Source: UBA4664 sp038244585 (GTDB lineage Bacteria > Patescibacteriota > Saccharimonadia > UBA4664). Taken from it: DNA of 11,389 nucleotides. The notes under the pieces were generated by a model. That model made no database searches. It saw nothing but the letters and a program-made list of their open reading frames with translations, and was not told the origin of the DNA. This document shows, in pieces, positions 1-5,756 of the stretch (position 1 is its first letter; each line of letters starts with the position of its first letter). The DNA is taken from NCBI GenBank assembly GCA_038244585.1, contig JBBRTI010000023.1:1-11389 (forward strand). The letters are read 5' to 3'. Position numbers and translations under genes: made by a program.

Positions 1-2
1 CG

Positions 3-233
3 CTCGAGTACGTCGTCGAAGGCGTTACGGGCACCCTGTTTGCCGAGCAGACGCCGGAAGCGCTGGTGGCGGCAGTGCGGCGGTTTGAAGGCATGTCGTT
101 CGATGACGCGACGCTGCGTCAGGCGGCTAAAAAGTTTGACGTGAGCGTCTTTCGCGAAGGAATACGGGAGTTCGTGGAGCGGAAATGGGGGGAGTTTGAG
201 GGAGGCGAGGCGGAATCTGCTGATAGTGAGTAG
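3..233 (+). CDS. Glycosyltransferase family 4 (GT-B), C-terminal fragment
   Basis: Only the last 76 codons are present; the gene starts upstream of the window and stops at TAG 231-233. The visible residues match the C-terminal end of GT4 glycosyltransferases: a G-V-T-G-T-L-F turn followed by E-Q-T-P-E-A-L, then an amphipathic helix (AVRRFE) and an FD...FREGIREFVERKW ending. In this family the segment folds back over the Rossmann domains after the nucleotide-sugar site. The last dozen residues are Glu/Ser/Gly-rich and probably unstructured. The donor-binding E-x7-E motif lies outside the window, so substrate and product cannot be assigned. A weak hairpin with a T-run follows the stop. The family call is fairly safe because the G.TG.LF..Q pattern is distinctive; the function is unknown. 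Confidence 0.75.
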   Translation, partial: LEYVVEGVTGTLFAEQTPEALVAAVRRFEGMSFDDATLRQAAKKFDVSVFREGIREFVERKWGEFEGGEAESADSE

Positions 234-259
234 TTGGCCGCGGTGCGGTGGTGGTTTTT

Positions 260-280
260 GCCCTAGTCGGGGCTTTTTTT
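260..280 (+). terminator. Weak rho-independent terminator after the glycosyltransferase
   Basis: GCCC (260-263) can pair with GGGC (270-273) around a 6-nt loop, followed directly by seven T (274-280). The stem is only 4 bp but GC-only. It lies 27 bp after the stop codon at 233, as expected for the end of that transcript. Confidence 0.5.
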
Positions 281-474
281 GTTTCTTCTTGTAAGGGTGA
301 GAGGTGTTTGCTGTTTAAATGGGGTTTTTTGCGTCGATGAGGCTTTTTGCTTGGCGTCTGCCTTTGTTTTTTGCAAGCCGAGTTCAGTTTGATTCTGGCA
401 GGGTTACTCTGCTCGCGGGGTAGAAAGGGGGCTGGATTTGGCCCACCTCTTAACCTGGCAGTACTCTTTTTGCG
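281..474. other. Intergenic region, no gene recognised
   Basis: About 190 bp between the glycosyltransferase terminator and the PadR operator pair. I see no credible ORF or tRNA. It holds four short T-tracts of the form TTTTTGC (about 326-332, 344-350, 368-374 and 466-472) and a direct repeat CTGGCAG (395-401 and 455-461). A small hairpin is possible (TACTC with GGGTA, about 405-422). The T-tracts could bend DNA upstream of the PadR promoter, but their spacing is not regular enough to claim phasing. Confidence 0.4.
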
Positions 475-497
475 AATAGCGGTAAAATACCGCCATT
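475..497. promoter_or_regulatory. Distal palindromic operator upstream of padR-like gene
   Basis: Core GCGGTAAAATACCGC (479-493) is a 6-bp inverted repeat around AAA. Extending outward, 9 of 10 positions per arm are symmetric; only A478/C494 breaks the match. The core is the exact reverse complement of the second site at 514-528, so the two are the same element in opposite orientation, with centres 35 bp apart (486 and 521). A binding site for the adjacent PadR-type repressor is the natural reading; that is inference. Confidence 0.7.
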
Positions 498-505
498 TTA
501 AGCAC

Positions 506-537
506 TTTCAATAGCGGTATTTTACCGCTATTATAAT
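506..537 (+). promoter_or_regulatory. Promoter of padR-like gene, predicted leaderless start
   Basis: A perfect -10 box TATAAT lies at 532-537, with its last base 5 nt before the ATG at 543. Standard -10 to +1 spacing places transcription start at 543-544, on the start codon. The -35 region (about 506-514) is poor and lies at the edge of the palindrome. No Shine-Dalgarno is visible between the -10 and the ATG. Confidence 0.7.
510..532. promoter_or_regulatory. Proximal palindromic operator overlapping padR-like promoter
   Basis: A perfect 10-bp-arm palindrome with a 3-nt centre; core GCGGTATTTTACCGC at 514-528. It fills the spacer between the likely -35 region and the -10 box (532-537) of the gene starting at 543, so a bound dimer would block RNA polymerase. 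This placement fits negative autoregulation, which is common in PadR-family genes. Confidence 0.75.
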
Positions 538-542
538 AAGCA

Positions 543-893
543 ATGGCAACTTACTCACTCATCAACGATGAGATTTCACTCAGCACTCTTGATCTCCATA
601 TTTTGGTGTCGTTACTAGACGGGCCGAGCAACGGGTATGATCTAGCGCGATCGTGCGAAAAGCTGATGGGTCGCACATCGCCACTCAATACAAGCAACGT
701 TTATAAAACCCTCAAATCTATGCAGAAGATGATGTTGGTCGCTTCAGTAGCTAGCAAGACGGTTGATCGGCGCCAGAAGACCGTTTATCGCCTCAGTTCG
801 CTGGGACGTATGGTTTTAGAACAGGAGGTTGCCACTCAGTCGGCGTTCATCGCGACCGCCCGTGACCGCTTAGAGCTGACAGGGACAAAATAA
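543..893 (+). CDS. PadR-family winged-helix transcriptional regulator
   Basis: 116 residues, close to the size of the short PadR class. Residues about 15-90 form the PadR winged helix: LDLHILVSLLDGPSNGYDLARSCEK (helix 1, turn, helix 2), then a recognition-helix region with the family pattern N-x-S-N-V-Y-K-T-L-K-S-M, then the wing RRQKTVYRLSSLGRMVLEQE, which matches the typical R.K.Y.LT..G...L pattern. A short C-terminal helix could dimerise; there is no long ligand-binding coiled coil as in full PadR or AphA. PadR proteins are dimeric repressors whose DNA binding is lost on ligand contact. The two palindromes just upstream, one overlapping the promoter, suggest autorepression. No other + gene follows before the terminator, so its targets are unknown. 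The ATG has no SD and appears leaderless. Confidence 0.85.
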   Translation: MATYSLINDEISLSTLDLHILVSLLDGPSNGYDLARSCEKLMGRTSPLNTSNVYKTLKSMQKMMLVASVASKTVDRRQKTVYRLSSLGRMVLEQEVATQSAFIATARDRLELTGTK

Positions 894-918
894 ACCGGCC
901 CCTCGGGGCCGGTTTATT
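889..918. terminator. Bidirectional rho-independent terminator between padR-like gene and rplT
   Basis: Arms 889-902 and 905-918 are perfectly complementary over 14 positions, with GGCCCC/GGGGCC at the tip and A/T at the base. The real loop will be slightly larger than the 2-nt spacer. The PadR stop codon (891-893) lies inside the stem. Reading on the minus strand, the hairpin ends in TTTATTTTG, a good U-tract for the infC-rpmI-rplT transcript; on the plus strand the tract is TTTATTGATT. Confidence 0.9.
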
Positions 919-940
919 GATTATGAGAGGGGGACTAAGC

Positions 941-1291
941 CTATTTGGCGGCTTTAGCAGCCTTTACAACGGCTTCGAAGGCCTTGGGCTGGTTTGTGGC
1001 CAGCTCGGATAGGATCTTGCGGTCCAAGGTGATGTTGGCCTTCTTCAGGCTGCCGATGAAGGCAGAGTAGGACATGCCGAACTGGCTGACGCCGGCATTG
1101 ATGCGGGTAATCCAGAGGGCGCGGAAGTCGCGCTTCTTGTTACGGCGGTCACGGTACTGGTAGGACAGCGCTTTGATGATGGCCTGTCGGGCCAGCTTGA
1201 TGCTTGAACGGCGGACCAGGCTGTAGCCCTTGGTCTGCTCGCGCAGCCGCTTGTGCTTTTTGTGGGTAGTTACCCCTCGTTTAACGCGCAT
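941..1291 (-). CDS. rplT: 50S ribosomal protein L20
   Basis: 116 residues, normal for L20. It begins MRVKRGVTTHKKHKRL with a very basic N-terminal extension that threads into 23S rRNA, followed by the conserved RRSSIKLARQAIIKALSYQYRDRRNKKRDFRALWITRINA block and the globular FGMSYSAFIGSLKKANITLDRKILSELA domain. L20 is needed early in large-subunit assembly. The ATG (1289-1291) lies inside the end of rpmI, overlapping by 11 nt, with AGGA about 8 nt upstream, so it is probably translationally coupled to rpmI. It is the last gene of infC-rpmI-rplT, and a strong terminator follows. In E. coli and B. subtilis, L20 or a leader represses this operon. Here the predicted leader before infC is only about 24 nt, so a long L20-binding leader is unlikely. 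Confidence 0.97.
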   Translation of the reverse strand: MRVKRGVTTHKKHKRLREQTKGYSLVRRSSIKLARQAIIKALSYQYRDRRNKKRDFRALWITRINAGVSQFGMSYSAFIGSLKKANITLDRKILSELATNQPKAFEAVVKAAKAAK

Positions 1292-1487
1292 TGTAGTTTC
1301 CTAACATTTTCTTAACGTTGGCGTGATCGCCAGCTGAAATCTCAAACTCTTTAACGTAGGTACGCTTGAGGGAGTTCGATTTGTGGCCGAGCAGGTGGTT
1401 GCGGTTAGCCTTGCGGTGCAAGAGCTTGCCCGTACCGGATATCTTGATCCGCTTGGCCATTCCTTTGTGGGTCTTAATCTTTGGCAT
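1281..1487 (-). CDS. rpmI: 50S ribosomal protein L35
   Basis: 68 residues, typical of L35, beginning with the signature MPKIKTHKGMAKRIKISGTGKLLHRKANRNH. It is very basic and continues to the conserved KSNSLKRTYV region and a C-terminal LGNYNAR. L35 is a small large-subunit protein near the L15/23S contact. Its ATG overlaps the end of infC by 14 nt, with an AGGGA Shine-Dalgarno at 1497-1501 inside the infC coding region. Its own end overlaps the rplT start by 11 nt. These overlaps lock the three genes into one message and suggest coupled translation. Confidence 0.97.
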   Translation of the reverse strand: MPKIKTHKGMAKRIKISGTGKLLHRKANRNHLLGHKSNSLKRTYVKEFEISAGDHANVKKMLGNYNAR

Positions 1488-1992
1488 CTTTTCGTGTCCC
1501 TATAATCATATTTAGATCGCGGCCCGTCATAATGGGAGCCTGTTCTTGAACGGCGACGTCACTTATTGCCTCCATGACACGGTCGAGAATGTCCCGACCG
1601 AGTTGCGGACGGGAGATTTCACGCCCGCGGAAGCGGAGGGAAATCTTAACCTTGTCACCTTGAGCCAAGAATTTACGTGCTCGATTGAGTTTAACGTCCA
1701 AGTCGTGCTGACCGATTTTGAGGCCGATTCGCACTTCTTTGATCTCAACCTGCTTTTGGTTCTTGCGGCTCTTGGCCAGTTGCTTGCCTTGCTCGTACCG
1801 GTACTTACCCCAGTCGAGAATTTTAGCTACTGGCGGCTCGGCGTTAGGAGCGATCTCGGCCAAATCCAAACCCGCCTCAGCTGCAGCATCGAGGGCCTCA
1901 CTGAGGCTGACGACACCAAGTTGGGAACCGTCGACACCAACCAATCGCACGGATTGGGAGGTAATTTCGCGGTTCAAACGGATTTTATTGAT
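1474..1992 (-). CDS. infC: Translation initiation factor IF-3, probable AUC start codon
   Basis: IF3 binds the 30S subunit, prevents premature 50S joining and checks the start codon-initiator tRNA match. Both domains are visible: the N domain (REITSQSVRLVG...GVVSLSEALDAAAEAGLDLAEIAPNAEPPVAKILDWGKYRYEQ), a Lys-rich linker, and the C domain (KEVRIGLKIGQHDLDVKLNRARKFLAQGDKVKISLRFRGREI). A TTG at 1977 gives 167 aa but has no Shine-Dalgarno at usable distance. Five codons upstream an ATC (1990-1992) lies 8 nt after a strong AAGGAG (2002-2007), with an in-frame TAA just before it. Starting there gives 172 aa beginning I-N-K-I-R-L-N-R-E-I, matching the usual [R/K]-I-N-x-x-I-R start of IF3. infC is well known for rare AUU/AUC-type starts that IF3 itself discriminates against (autoregulation). 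I therefore prefer ATC. First gene of the operon with rpmI and rplT. Confidence 0.95.
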   Translation of the reverse strand: MNKIRLNREITSQSVRLVGVDGSQLGVVSLSEALDAAAEAGLDLAEIAPNAEPPVAKILDWGKYRYEQGKQLAKSRKNQKQVEIKEVRIGLKIGQHDLDVKLNRARKFLAQGDKVKISLRFRGREISRPQLGRDILDRVMEAISDVAVQEQAPIMTGRDLNMIIGTRKDAKD

Positions 1993-2000
1993 TCTGACGT

Positions 2001-2007
2001 CTCCTTA
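2001..2007 (-). promoter_or_regulatory. Shine-Dalgarno that sets the infC start
   Basis: Reads TAAGGAG on the minus strand, the strongest ribosome-binding sequence in the infC leader. Its spacing (8 nt from the last G) points to the ATC codon at 1990-1992, not to the TTG at 1975-1977, which is 23 nt away. Confidence 0.8.
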
Positions 2008-2022
2008 CAAAAGCTCCCAAGT

Positions 2023-2051
2023 AACATACCAGTATTTCTAGCCTCGGTCAA
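2023..2051 (-). promoter_or_regulatory. infC operon promoter
   Basis: Minus strand: -35 TTGACC (2046-2051), 17-bp spacer, -10 TATGTT (2023-2028) with an extended TGG just upstream of the -10. Transcription start is expected near 2016, giving a leader of about 24 nt. The promoter sits in the 63-bp gap between the lipid-kinase stop and infC, so the translation genes can be expressed independently of the upstream envelope operon. No terminator is visible in the gap, so read-through is also possible. Confidence 0.8.
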
Positions 2052-2055
2052 CGCC

Positions 2056-2928
2056 TTATCCGCGTAAAGTGGAGGTGGCTTTCTCGGTAATGAAGCGGAC
2101 CCGCCGGTCGGTCAGGCGGATGGCGATGGGGGTTCGTCCGGCAACCTTGCCGTCGACCATGATACCAGTGGCCGGATTGGTCTCAATGACGATGCGGTCG
2201 GCCAGGAACCGGCTGGTGGCGGTTTCCTCGAGCGGGGAGGTGCCTTGGCGCAACAATTGCCAGATATAGCTCCCCAATTGACGGGTGCCGGGCCGGTCGC
2301 TCAGGCTGACGACGAGCTTGTTGTCGGCCAGGGGATTAAGGAACTTCTGGTTGCCGATTGAGAGCGAAAACAGGTCGCAGGTTACGGTGATGGAGTCGTC
2401 AAGCGTCAGTTTGGCTTGGAGAGTAGTGAAGTGGCGGGCGTGTCCGAGGCTTTGCAACAGCTGCCGGGTGCGGGCGCCCAGGCCGGACTCGCTGGTATCG
2501 ACGTTCTTATCAAGGTCGGTTTCAAAGCCCATGGTGAGGGTGGAAAGGAAAAAGTTCTGTCCGGCCGCGATGAGGCCGTAGGAGGTCAGACGCCTGGCTG
2601 CCAGGACCTCGCAGGCCTGTTGCCAGTCCGTGATGCCAAGCTGGCCGGCCAGGCGGTTCACCGTACCAGTTGGGATGACGCCGACGGCGACCGCACTGTT
2701 GCCAAGGCCGTTGATAACTTCGTTGAGCGTATCGTCGCCGCCAACCGCCACGATGGTGGTGTGGCCGCTGGTAACGGCCTGGGCAGCCATTTTGGTAACT
2801 TCTCCAGGTCCGGTGCTTTTTGCCCACTCCCCGCGAATCCCGAGCTCGTCGAGCTTGAGTCGGATCTTATCAAGCAGGTCCTTGTTGTGGCCATGCCCGG
2901 CAGCCGGGTTGACGATGTAGTAATACAT
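2056..2928 (-). CDS. Diacylglycerol/lipid kinase family protein (YegS/DgkB/LCB5 type)
   Basis: 290 residues, normal for this soluble lipid-kinase fold. N-terminal VNPAAGHG (6-12) matches the NP.AG.G nucleotide loop. The GGDGT motif appears as GGDDT (63-67) followed by LNEVINGL. The second glycine-rich motif is GVIPTGTVNRLAGQLGI (83-99). The C-terminal half is beta-rich and ends with MVDGKVAGRTPIAIRLTDRRVRFI, the usual DG..... return strand. Members phosphorylate diacylglycerol, sphingoid bases or related lipids using ATP; the substrate here cannot be told. The odd point is Asp for the fourth residue (Gly) of GGDGT in the active site; the preceding Asp is kept. The start codon directly follows the bactofilin stop with no gap, so the two are translationally linked. 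An infC promoter lies just after its stop. Confidence 0.85.
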   Translation of the reverse strand: MYYYIVNPAAGHGHNKDLLDKIRLKLDELGIRGEWAKSTGPGEVTKMAAQAVTSGHTTIVAVGGDDTLNEVINGLGNSAVAVGVIPTGTVNRLAGQLGITDWQQACEVLAARRLTSYGLIAAGQNFFLSTLTMGFETDLDKNVDTSESGLGARTRQLLQSLGHARHFTTLQAKLTLDDSITVTCDLFSLSIGNQKFLNPLADNKLVVSLSDRPGTRQLGSYIWQLLRQGTSPLEETATSRFLADRIVIETNPATGIMVDGKVAGRTPIAIRLTDRRVRFITEKATSTLRG

Positions 2929-3315
2929 TTAGGCGTGGTCTTCCTCTAATTCTGAGCGGAGCCGGGGCGGCAATTCCATGTGGCTACGGCCCAGAAAGAC
3001 CGCGCCAGAAGTAATATCTAGGCTATTGGCGGAGATATCACCGACGACACGGCCAGTTTCCCCGATGACGGCTTCGCCGACGGCGGTGACGTTGCCTTCG
3101 AGGGCGCCGGCAACCGTCACGTTCCGACCGCTTATCTTGCCCGTTACGACGGCGTTCACGCCCAGAGTGACGTTCCCGTTGGCTTTGACATCGCCGGTCA
3201 GAGTTCCGTCGATGGTGATATCGCCTTCGCTCGTGATATTGCCGATAGCCGTCACGCCGGTCCCGATTACCGTGTCTGCACCCGTAACCCCAAGTACGTC
3301 ATCTCGTCGTGCCAT
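2929..3315 (-). CDS. Bactofilin family cytoskeletal/polymer-forming protein
   Basis: 128 residues. Residues about 15-113 are a run of short beta-strand repeats with regularly spaced Gly and hydrophobics (IGTGVTAIGNITSEGDITIDGTLTGDVKANGNVTLG...GRVVGDISANSLDITSGAVFLG), the right-handed beta-helix of the bactofilin domain (PF04519). Short basic N-tail (MARRDD) and acidic C-tail (ELEEDHA) flank it, as usual. Bactofilins self-assemble without nucleotide into membrane-associated filaments that place envelope enzymes. The SD GAGGAGG is 6 nt before the ATG, the strongest in the operon, suggesting high output. It is 1 bp after the DUF4446 gene and 0 bp before the lipid kinase. The N-terminus has no obvious membrane anchor; the neighbouring DUF4446 protein could supply one. 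Confidence 0.93.
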   Translation of the reverse strand: MARRDDVLGVTGADTVIGTGVTAIGNITSEGDITIDGTLTGDVKANGNVTLGVNAVVTGKISGRNVTVAGALEGNVTAVGEAVIGETGRVVGDISANSLDITSGAVFLGRSHMELPPRLRSELEEDHA

Positions 3316-3316
3316 G

Positions 3317-3796
3317 TTATGCCTCCTCTGTTAAATGGGGAACGCGCTGCTCGGCCAGGGTCAGGGCCTGCTTCTCTTCGATCGAGAGCGTGTGCTTGCT
3401 TTTGCCGAAGTCGATCGGCTTGACGTAGACGCGAGTGCCTTCGCGACCGTGGATGCTGGTTAGGACGTAGCCTGAATTATGGGCGTCCAGCACGGCCAGG
3501 ACAAAGCTCTGATCGCCTCCGGTGTCGCCGAAAGGGTTGAACCGGACGATGGCGATTTTCTGGGACGCTAGGCTGTTGGTAACGTTAAGGCGTTCATAAT
3601 CGGCGTCGAGTTCGGTCAAGCGGCGGTCGACATTCTCCACCCGGGCGAGATGCCGGGCCAGGGTCGTTTCCAGGGAGTTCGTCTCGATACCGCCGAGGGC
3701 GGCCTCGAACCGGCGTCGGAGACGGTAGAGCAGGGTCAGGGCCGTGGCGGCCGCGATTACGGCCAGAACTGCAATCACAAGAGCAATAATATTCAC
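3317..3796 (-). CDS. DUF4446 family membrane-anchored protein
   Basis: I place the start at GTG 3794-3796, giving 159 residues and the usual DUF4446 N-terminus (V/M)-N-I-I-A-L-V. A longer reading to 3919 would add an unlikely Cys-rich segment, cross this gene's own promoter and run into the divergent gene. AGGA lies 6 nt before the GTG. Residues 2-24 form one transmembrane helix, followed by RLRRR (positive-inside). Residues about 28-75 are heptad-like and probably coiled-coil. Residues 80-150 carry the conserved domain (KIAIVRFNPFGDTGGDQSFVLAVLDAHNSGYVLTSIHGREGTRVYVKPI). The function of DUF4446 is unknown. First gene of a tight operon with bactofilin and lipid kinase, so a role in the envelope or cytoskeleton is plausible (inference). 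Confidence 0.85.
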   Translation of the reverse strand: MNIIALVIAVLAVIAAATALTLLYRLRRRFEAALGGIETNSLETTLARHLARVENVDRRLTELDADYERLNVTNSLASQKIAIVRFNPFGDTGGDQSFVLAVLDAHNSGYVLTSIHGREGTRVYVKPIDFGKSKHTLSIEEKQALTLAEQRVPHLTEEA

Positions 3797-3822
3797 GTCA
3801 CATCCTATCAGCTGTAGGTTCA

Positions 3823-3851
3823 AGTATATGGCCAGCGGGCAGACCAGGCAA
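3823..3851 (-). promoter_or_regulatory. Promoter of the DUF4446-bactofilin-lipid kinase operon
   Basis: Minus strand: -35 TTGCCT (3846-3851), 17-bp spacer, -10 TATACT (3823-3828). Start expected near 3816, giving a 20-nt leader with an AGGA Shine-Dalgarno before GTG 3796. It faces away from and partly overlaps the promoter region of the divergent gene at 3875, so the two may compete. Confidence 0.75.
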
Positions 3852-3858
3852 ACACATA

Positions 3859-3867
3859 TGCTACAAT
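3859..3867 (+). promoter_or_regulatory. Extended -10 promoter of small membrane protein gene, predicted leaderless
   Basis: TGC plus TACAAT (3862-3867) forms an extended -10. The ATG is at 3875, so the expected start (about 3874) coincides with the start codon. No Shine-Dalgarno is present between them. No convincing -35 hexamer is visible 16-18 bp upstream, which is common when TGn is present. Confidence 0.6.
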
Positions 3868-3874
3868 ATCCGCA

Positions 3875-4156
3875 ATGGCAAAGAAGAAGCATCAATCCAA
3901 GAAGCATTCGTTCAAGCACGCAGCTCCCACGGCTCCGTCGACTTCGGCTGCGCCCAGCAGTACTAAAGCCACTCCGGCCTCTGCGTCCGCATCACTGGCC
4001 GTCGGGAGCGTCGTCCGTGATTTCGGCTATGTGGGCCGTGACCTCAAACAGCTACTGGTCTTTGCGACCGGCCTGATTGTCCTGGAGCTGGCGTTGTGGC
4101 TGGCCGTCGACTACACGCCGCTCGGCAATATCATCTACAACCTTATCAAGCTCTAA
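3875..4156 (+). CDS. Small single-TM membrane protein with basic, Ala/Ser/Pro-rich tail
   Basis: 93 residues, not recognised as a named family. Residues 1-15 are very basic (MAKKKHQSKKHSFKH). Residues 16-42 are a low-complexity Ala/Ser/Thr/Pro linker. Residues 43-58 form a short amphipathic segment (GSVVRDFGYVGRDLK). Residues about 60-78 form one strong transmembrane helix (LLVFATGLIVLELALWLAV). A short C-terminal tail (DYTPLGNIIYNLIKL) follows. By the positive-inside rule the N-tail is cytoplasmic and could touch DNA, RNA or lipid head groups; this is inference. It is transcribed divergently from the DUF4446-bactofilin operon and appears leaderless. Its stop codon abuts the stop of the convergent ComM gene with no intervening base, so no terminator separates them. 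Confidence 0.75.
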   Translation: MAKKKHQSKKHSFKHAAPTAPSTSAAPSSTKATPASASASLAVGSVVRDFGYVGRDLKQLLVFATGLIVLELALWLAVDYTPLGNIIYNLIKL

Positions 4157-5668
4157 TCAGCCTCTGGCTCGATACTGCAGAGCCTCAGTGAAGTGCCGCC
4201 GACCGATATTGGCCGACCCCCCGAGGTCAGCGATGGTGCGTGCGACCTTGAGCGTCCGGCTGTAGGCCCGCGCTGACAGCCCCAGGTTGTTCATGGCCGC
4301 CTTCGCTATCTGTTTGGTTACCGCGTCGAGGACACAGAATTCCGCGATATCACGGGGCGAGAGGTGGGCGTTAAGGCTGATGCCCGGCCGGCCGCGGTAA
4401 CGGCGCCGCTGCAGGCTTCGGGCTCGTGCGACCCTGCCGGCCACCGCTGACGTAGGTTCCGACGGCAGGTCTTCAATCATCAGCTCGGTTTCAACTCGGG
4501 CCACGTCCACAATCAGGTCGATGCGGTCCATGAACGGTCCCGACAGCCGCTGCCCGTAACGGGAGATTGCGCCCGGGCTGCACTGGCACCTCTTATGCGG
4601 GTCGCCAGCATGCCCGCAGGGGCAGGGGTTGCGGGTGCCCACCATCATGAAACGGGCGGGGAAGGTAGCCGCATGACTGGCCCGTGATACCGTGACGCTG
4701 CCGTCCTCGAGCGGTTGCCGTAGGACTTCGAGGACGGCCCGTGGGAACTCGGGCAGCTCGTCCAAAAATAGGATACCGTGGTGGCTCAGGCTGATTTCTC
4801 CTGGTTTGGGATGGGCGCCGCCGCCAATCATCGCCACACTCGACGCCGTATGGTGGGGTGAACGGAACGGCCGGCCGCTGATGACGCCCTCAGGGTTGAG
4901 ACCGGCCAGGCTGTAAATACGGGTGACTTCGACAGTCTCGTCAAATTCAAGTGGCGGCAGCAGTCCCGCCATGGCTTTGGCCAGCAGCGACTTACCAGCC
5001 CCGGGCGGACCAGATAGGAGCAGGTTGTGCCCGCCGGCAGCGGCTATTTCGACTGCCCGCTTCGGCGCCTCCTGTCCCATAACGCTGCTCATATCGACGA
5101 AGGCTTCATGAGCCGAAACAGACTTAAGTGTGGTTTTAGTTACAACGCTTATGGTTGATGTTCTGCTCAAATGACGGTACAGCTCGCCGAGGCTTGCCAC
5201 CGGATAGACCTTGGTTTCGTGAACCAGAGCTGCCTCGTGCGCGTTCTCTGCCGGCACAAAGAGGTTCCGGAAAGCCGTGGTCCGGGCCAGTTGGGCGGCC
5301 AAAAGGGCCCCGCGGACGGGCCTGACCGTTCCGTCCAGCGCCAGCTCACCTAGAAACAGGCAACCTTCGATAGCTTCCGGCCGCAGTTGCCCGCTGGCTA
5401 CGAGCACGGCTACCGCCAGGCCTAAATCGTAGCCGGTTCCGTCTTTAGGCAGGTCTGCCGGGGCCAGGTTGAGCGTCAGCCGCTTCTGCGGCAGGATAAG
5501 CCCGCTGTTACGGATAGCGCTCCGGACCCGTTCCCGGGCTTCCTCAACCGCTTTGTCTGCCAGGCCCACCACCACGAATCCGGGCAGGCCGTTGGCCATA
5601 TCACATTCGATCTCGATCAGCCGACCATCCAGGCTGAAGAGGGCAGGGGCGTAAACTTTGGAGAGCAT
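4157..5668 (-). CDS. comM: YifB/ComM-type Mg-chelatase-like AAA+ ATPase
   Basis: 503 residues, full length for ComM. N-terminal domain (1-about 190) is the Lon-protease-like ChlI fold (MLSKVYAPALFSLDG...GLPGFVVVGLADKAVEEARERVRSAI). The AAA+ core has Walker A GPPGAGKS (220-227) and Walker B ILFLDE (299-304), with the family signature FRSPHHTASSVAMIGGG (268-284). A CPCGHAGDPHKRCQC segment carries C349, C351, C361 and C363, a likely zinc site, followed by SGPFMDRIDL. The C-terminal Mg-chelatase helical domain ends at about 500. ComM is a hexameric branch-migration helicase that extends heteroduplex joints during natural transformation; many bacteria without known competence also carry it. SD AGGA is 10 nt upstream. 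An out-of-frame ATG 8 nt earlier could start a short overlapping reading frame but has a poorly placed SD. Divergent from a TrmB-type gene, with separate promoters. Confidence 0.95.
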   Translation of the reverse strand: MLSKVYAPALFSLDGRLIEIECDMANGLPGFVVVGLADKAVEEARERVRSAIRNSGLILPQKRLTLNLAPADLPKDGTGYDLGLAVAVLVASGQLRPEAIEGCLFLGELALDGTVRPVRGALLAAQLARTTAFRNLFVPAENAHEAALVHETKVYPVASLGELYRHLSRTSTISVVTKTTLKSVSAHEAFVDMSSVMGQEAPKRAVEIAAAGGHNLLLSGPPGAGKSLLAKAMAGLLPPLEFDETVEVTRIYSLAGLNPEGVISGRPFRSPHHTASSVAMIGGGAHPKPGEISLSHHGILFLDELPEFPRAVLEVLRQPLEDGSVTVSRASHAATFPARFMMVGTRNPCPCGHAGDPHKRCQCSPGAISRYGQRLSGPFMDRIDLIVDVARVETELMIEDLPSEPTSAVAGRVARARSLQRRRYRGRPGISLNAHLSPRDIAEFCVLDAVTKQIAKAAMNNLGLSARAYSRTLKVARTIADLGGSANIGRRHFTEALQYRARG

Positions 5669-5697
5669 CTCGTCATAATCCTGTTAGTTGTGGAGTA

Positions 5698-5725
5698 ATA
5701 ATACCGAACATAGACCGAATGTCAA
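5698..5725 (-). promoter_or_regulatory. comM promoter
   Basis: Minus strand: perfect -35 TTGACA (5720-5725), 16-bp spacer, -10 TATTAT (5698-5703). Start expected near 5691, giving a leader of about 23 nt before the ATG at 5668. Confidence 0.75.
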
Positions 5726-5756
5726 AAAAAGCGCCCAAATTACTTAAAATTTTGTT

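Noticed and set aside
395..461. CTGGCAG direct repeat and tRNA-like folds in the 281-474 gap
   Set aside because: The repeat is only 7 bp and no cloverleaf with a T-arm can be built.
1546..2067. Long + strand reading frame opposite infC
   Set aside because: Fully antisense to a clear IF3 gene with conserved domains; no SD or promoter of its own. A shadow of GC-rich coding sequence.
2416..2949. 177-codon + strand frame opposite the lipid kinase
   Set aside because: Antisense to a complete, motif-bearing kinase; composition follows codon positions of the real gene.
3797..3919. N-terminal extension of the DUF4446 protein to 3919
   Set aside because: It would pass through the predicted promoter of its own gene, overlap the divergent gene, and add a Cys/Leu-rich segment not seen in the family. 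GTG 3796 has an SD and the typical start sequence.
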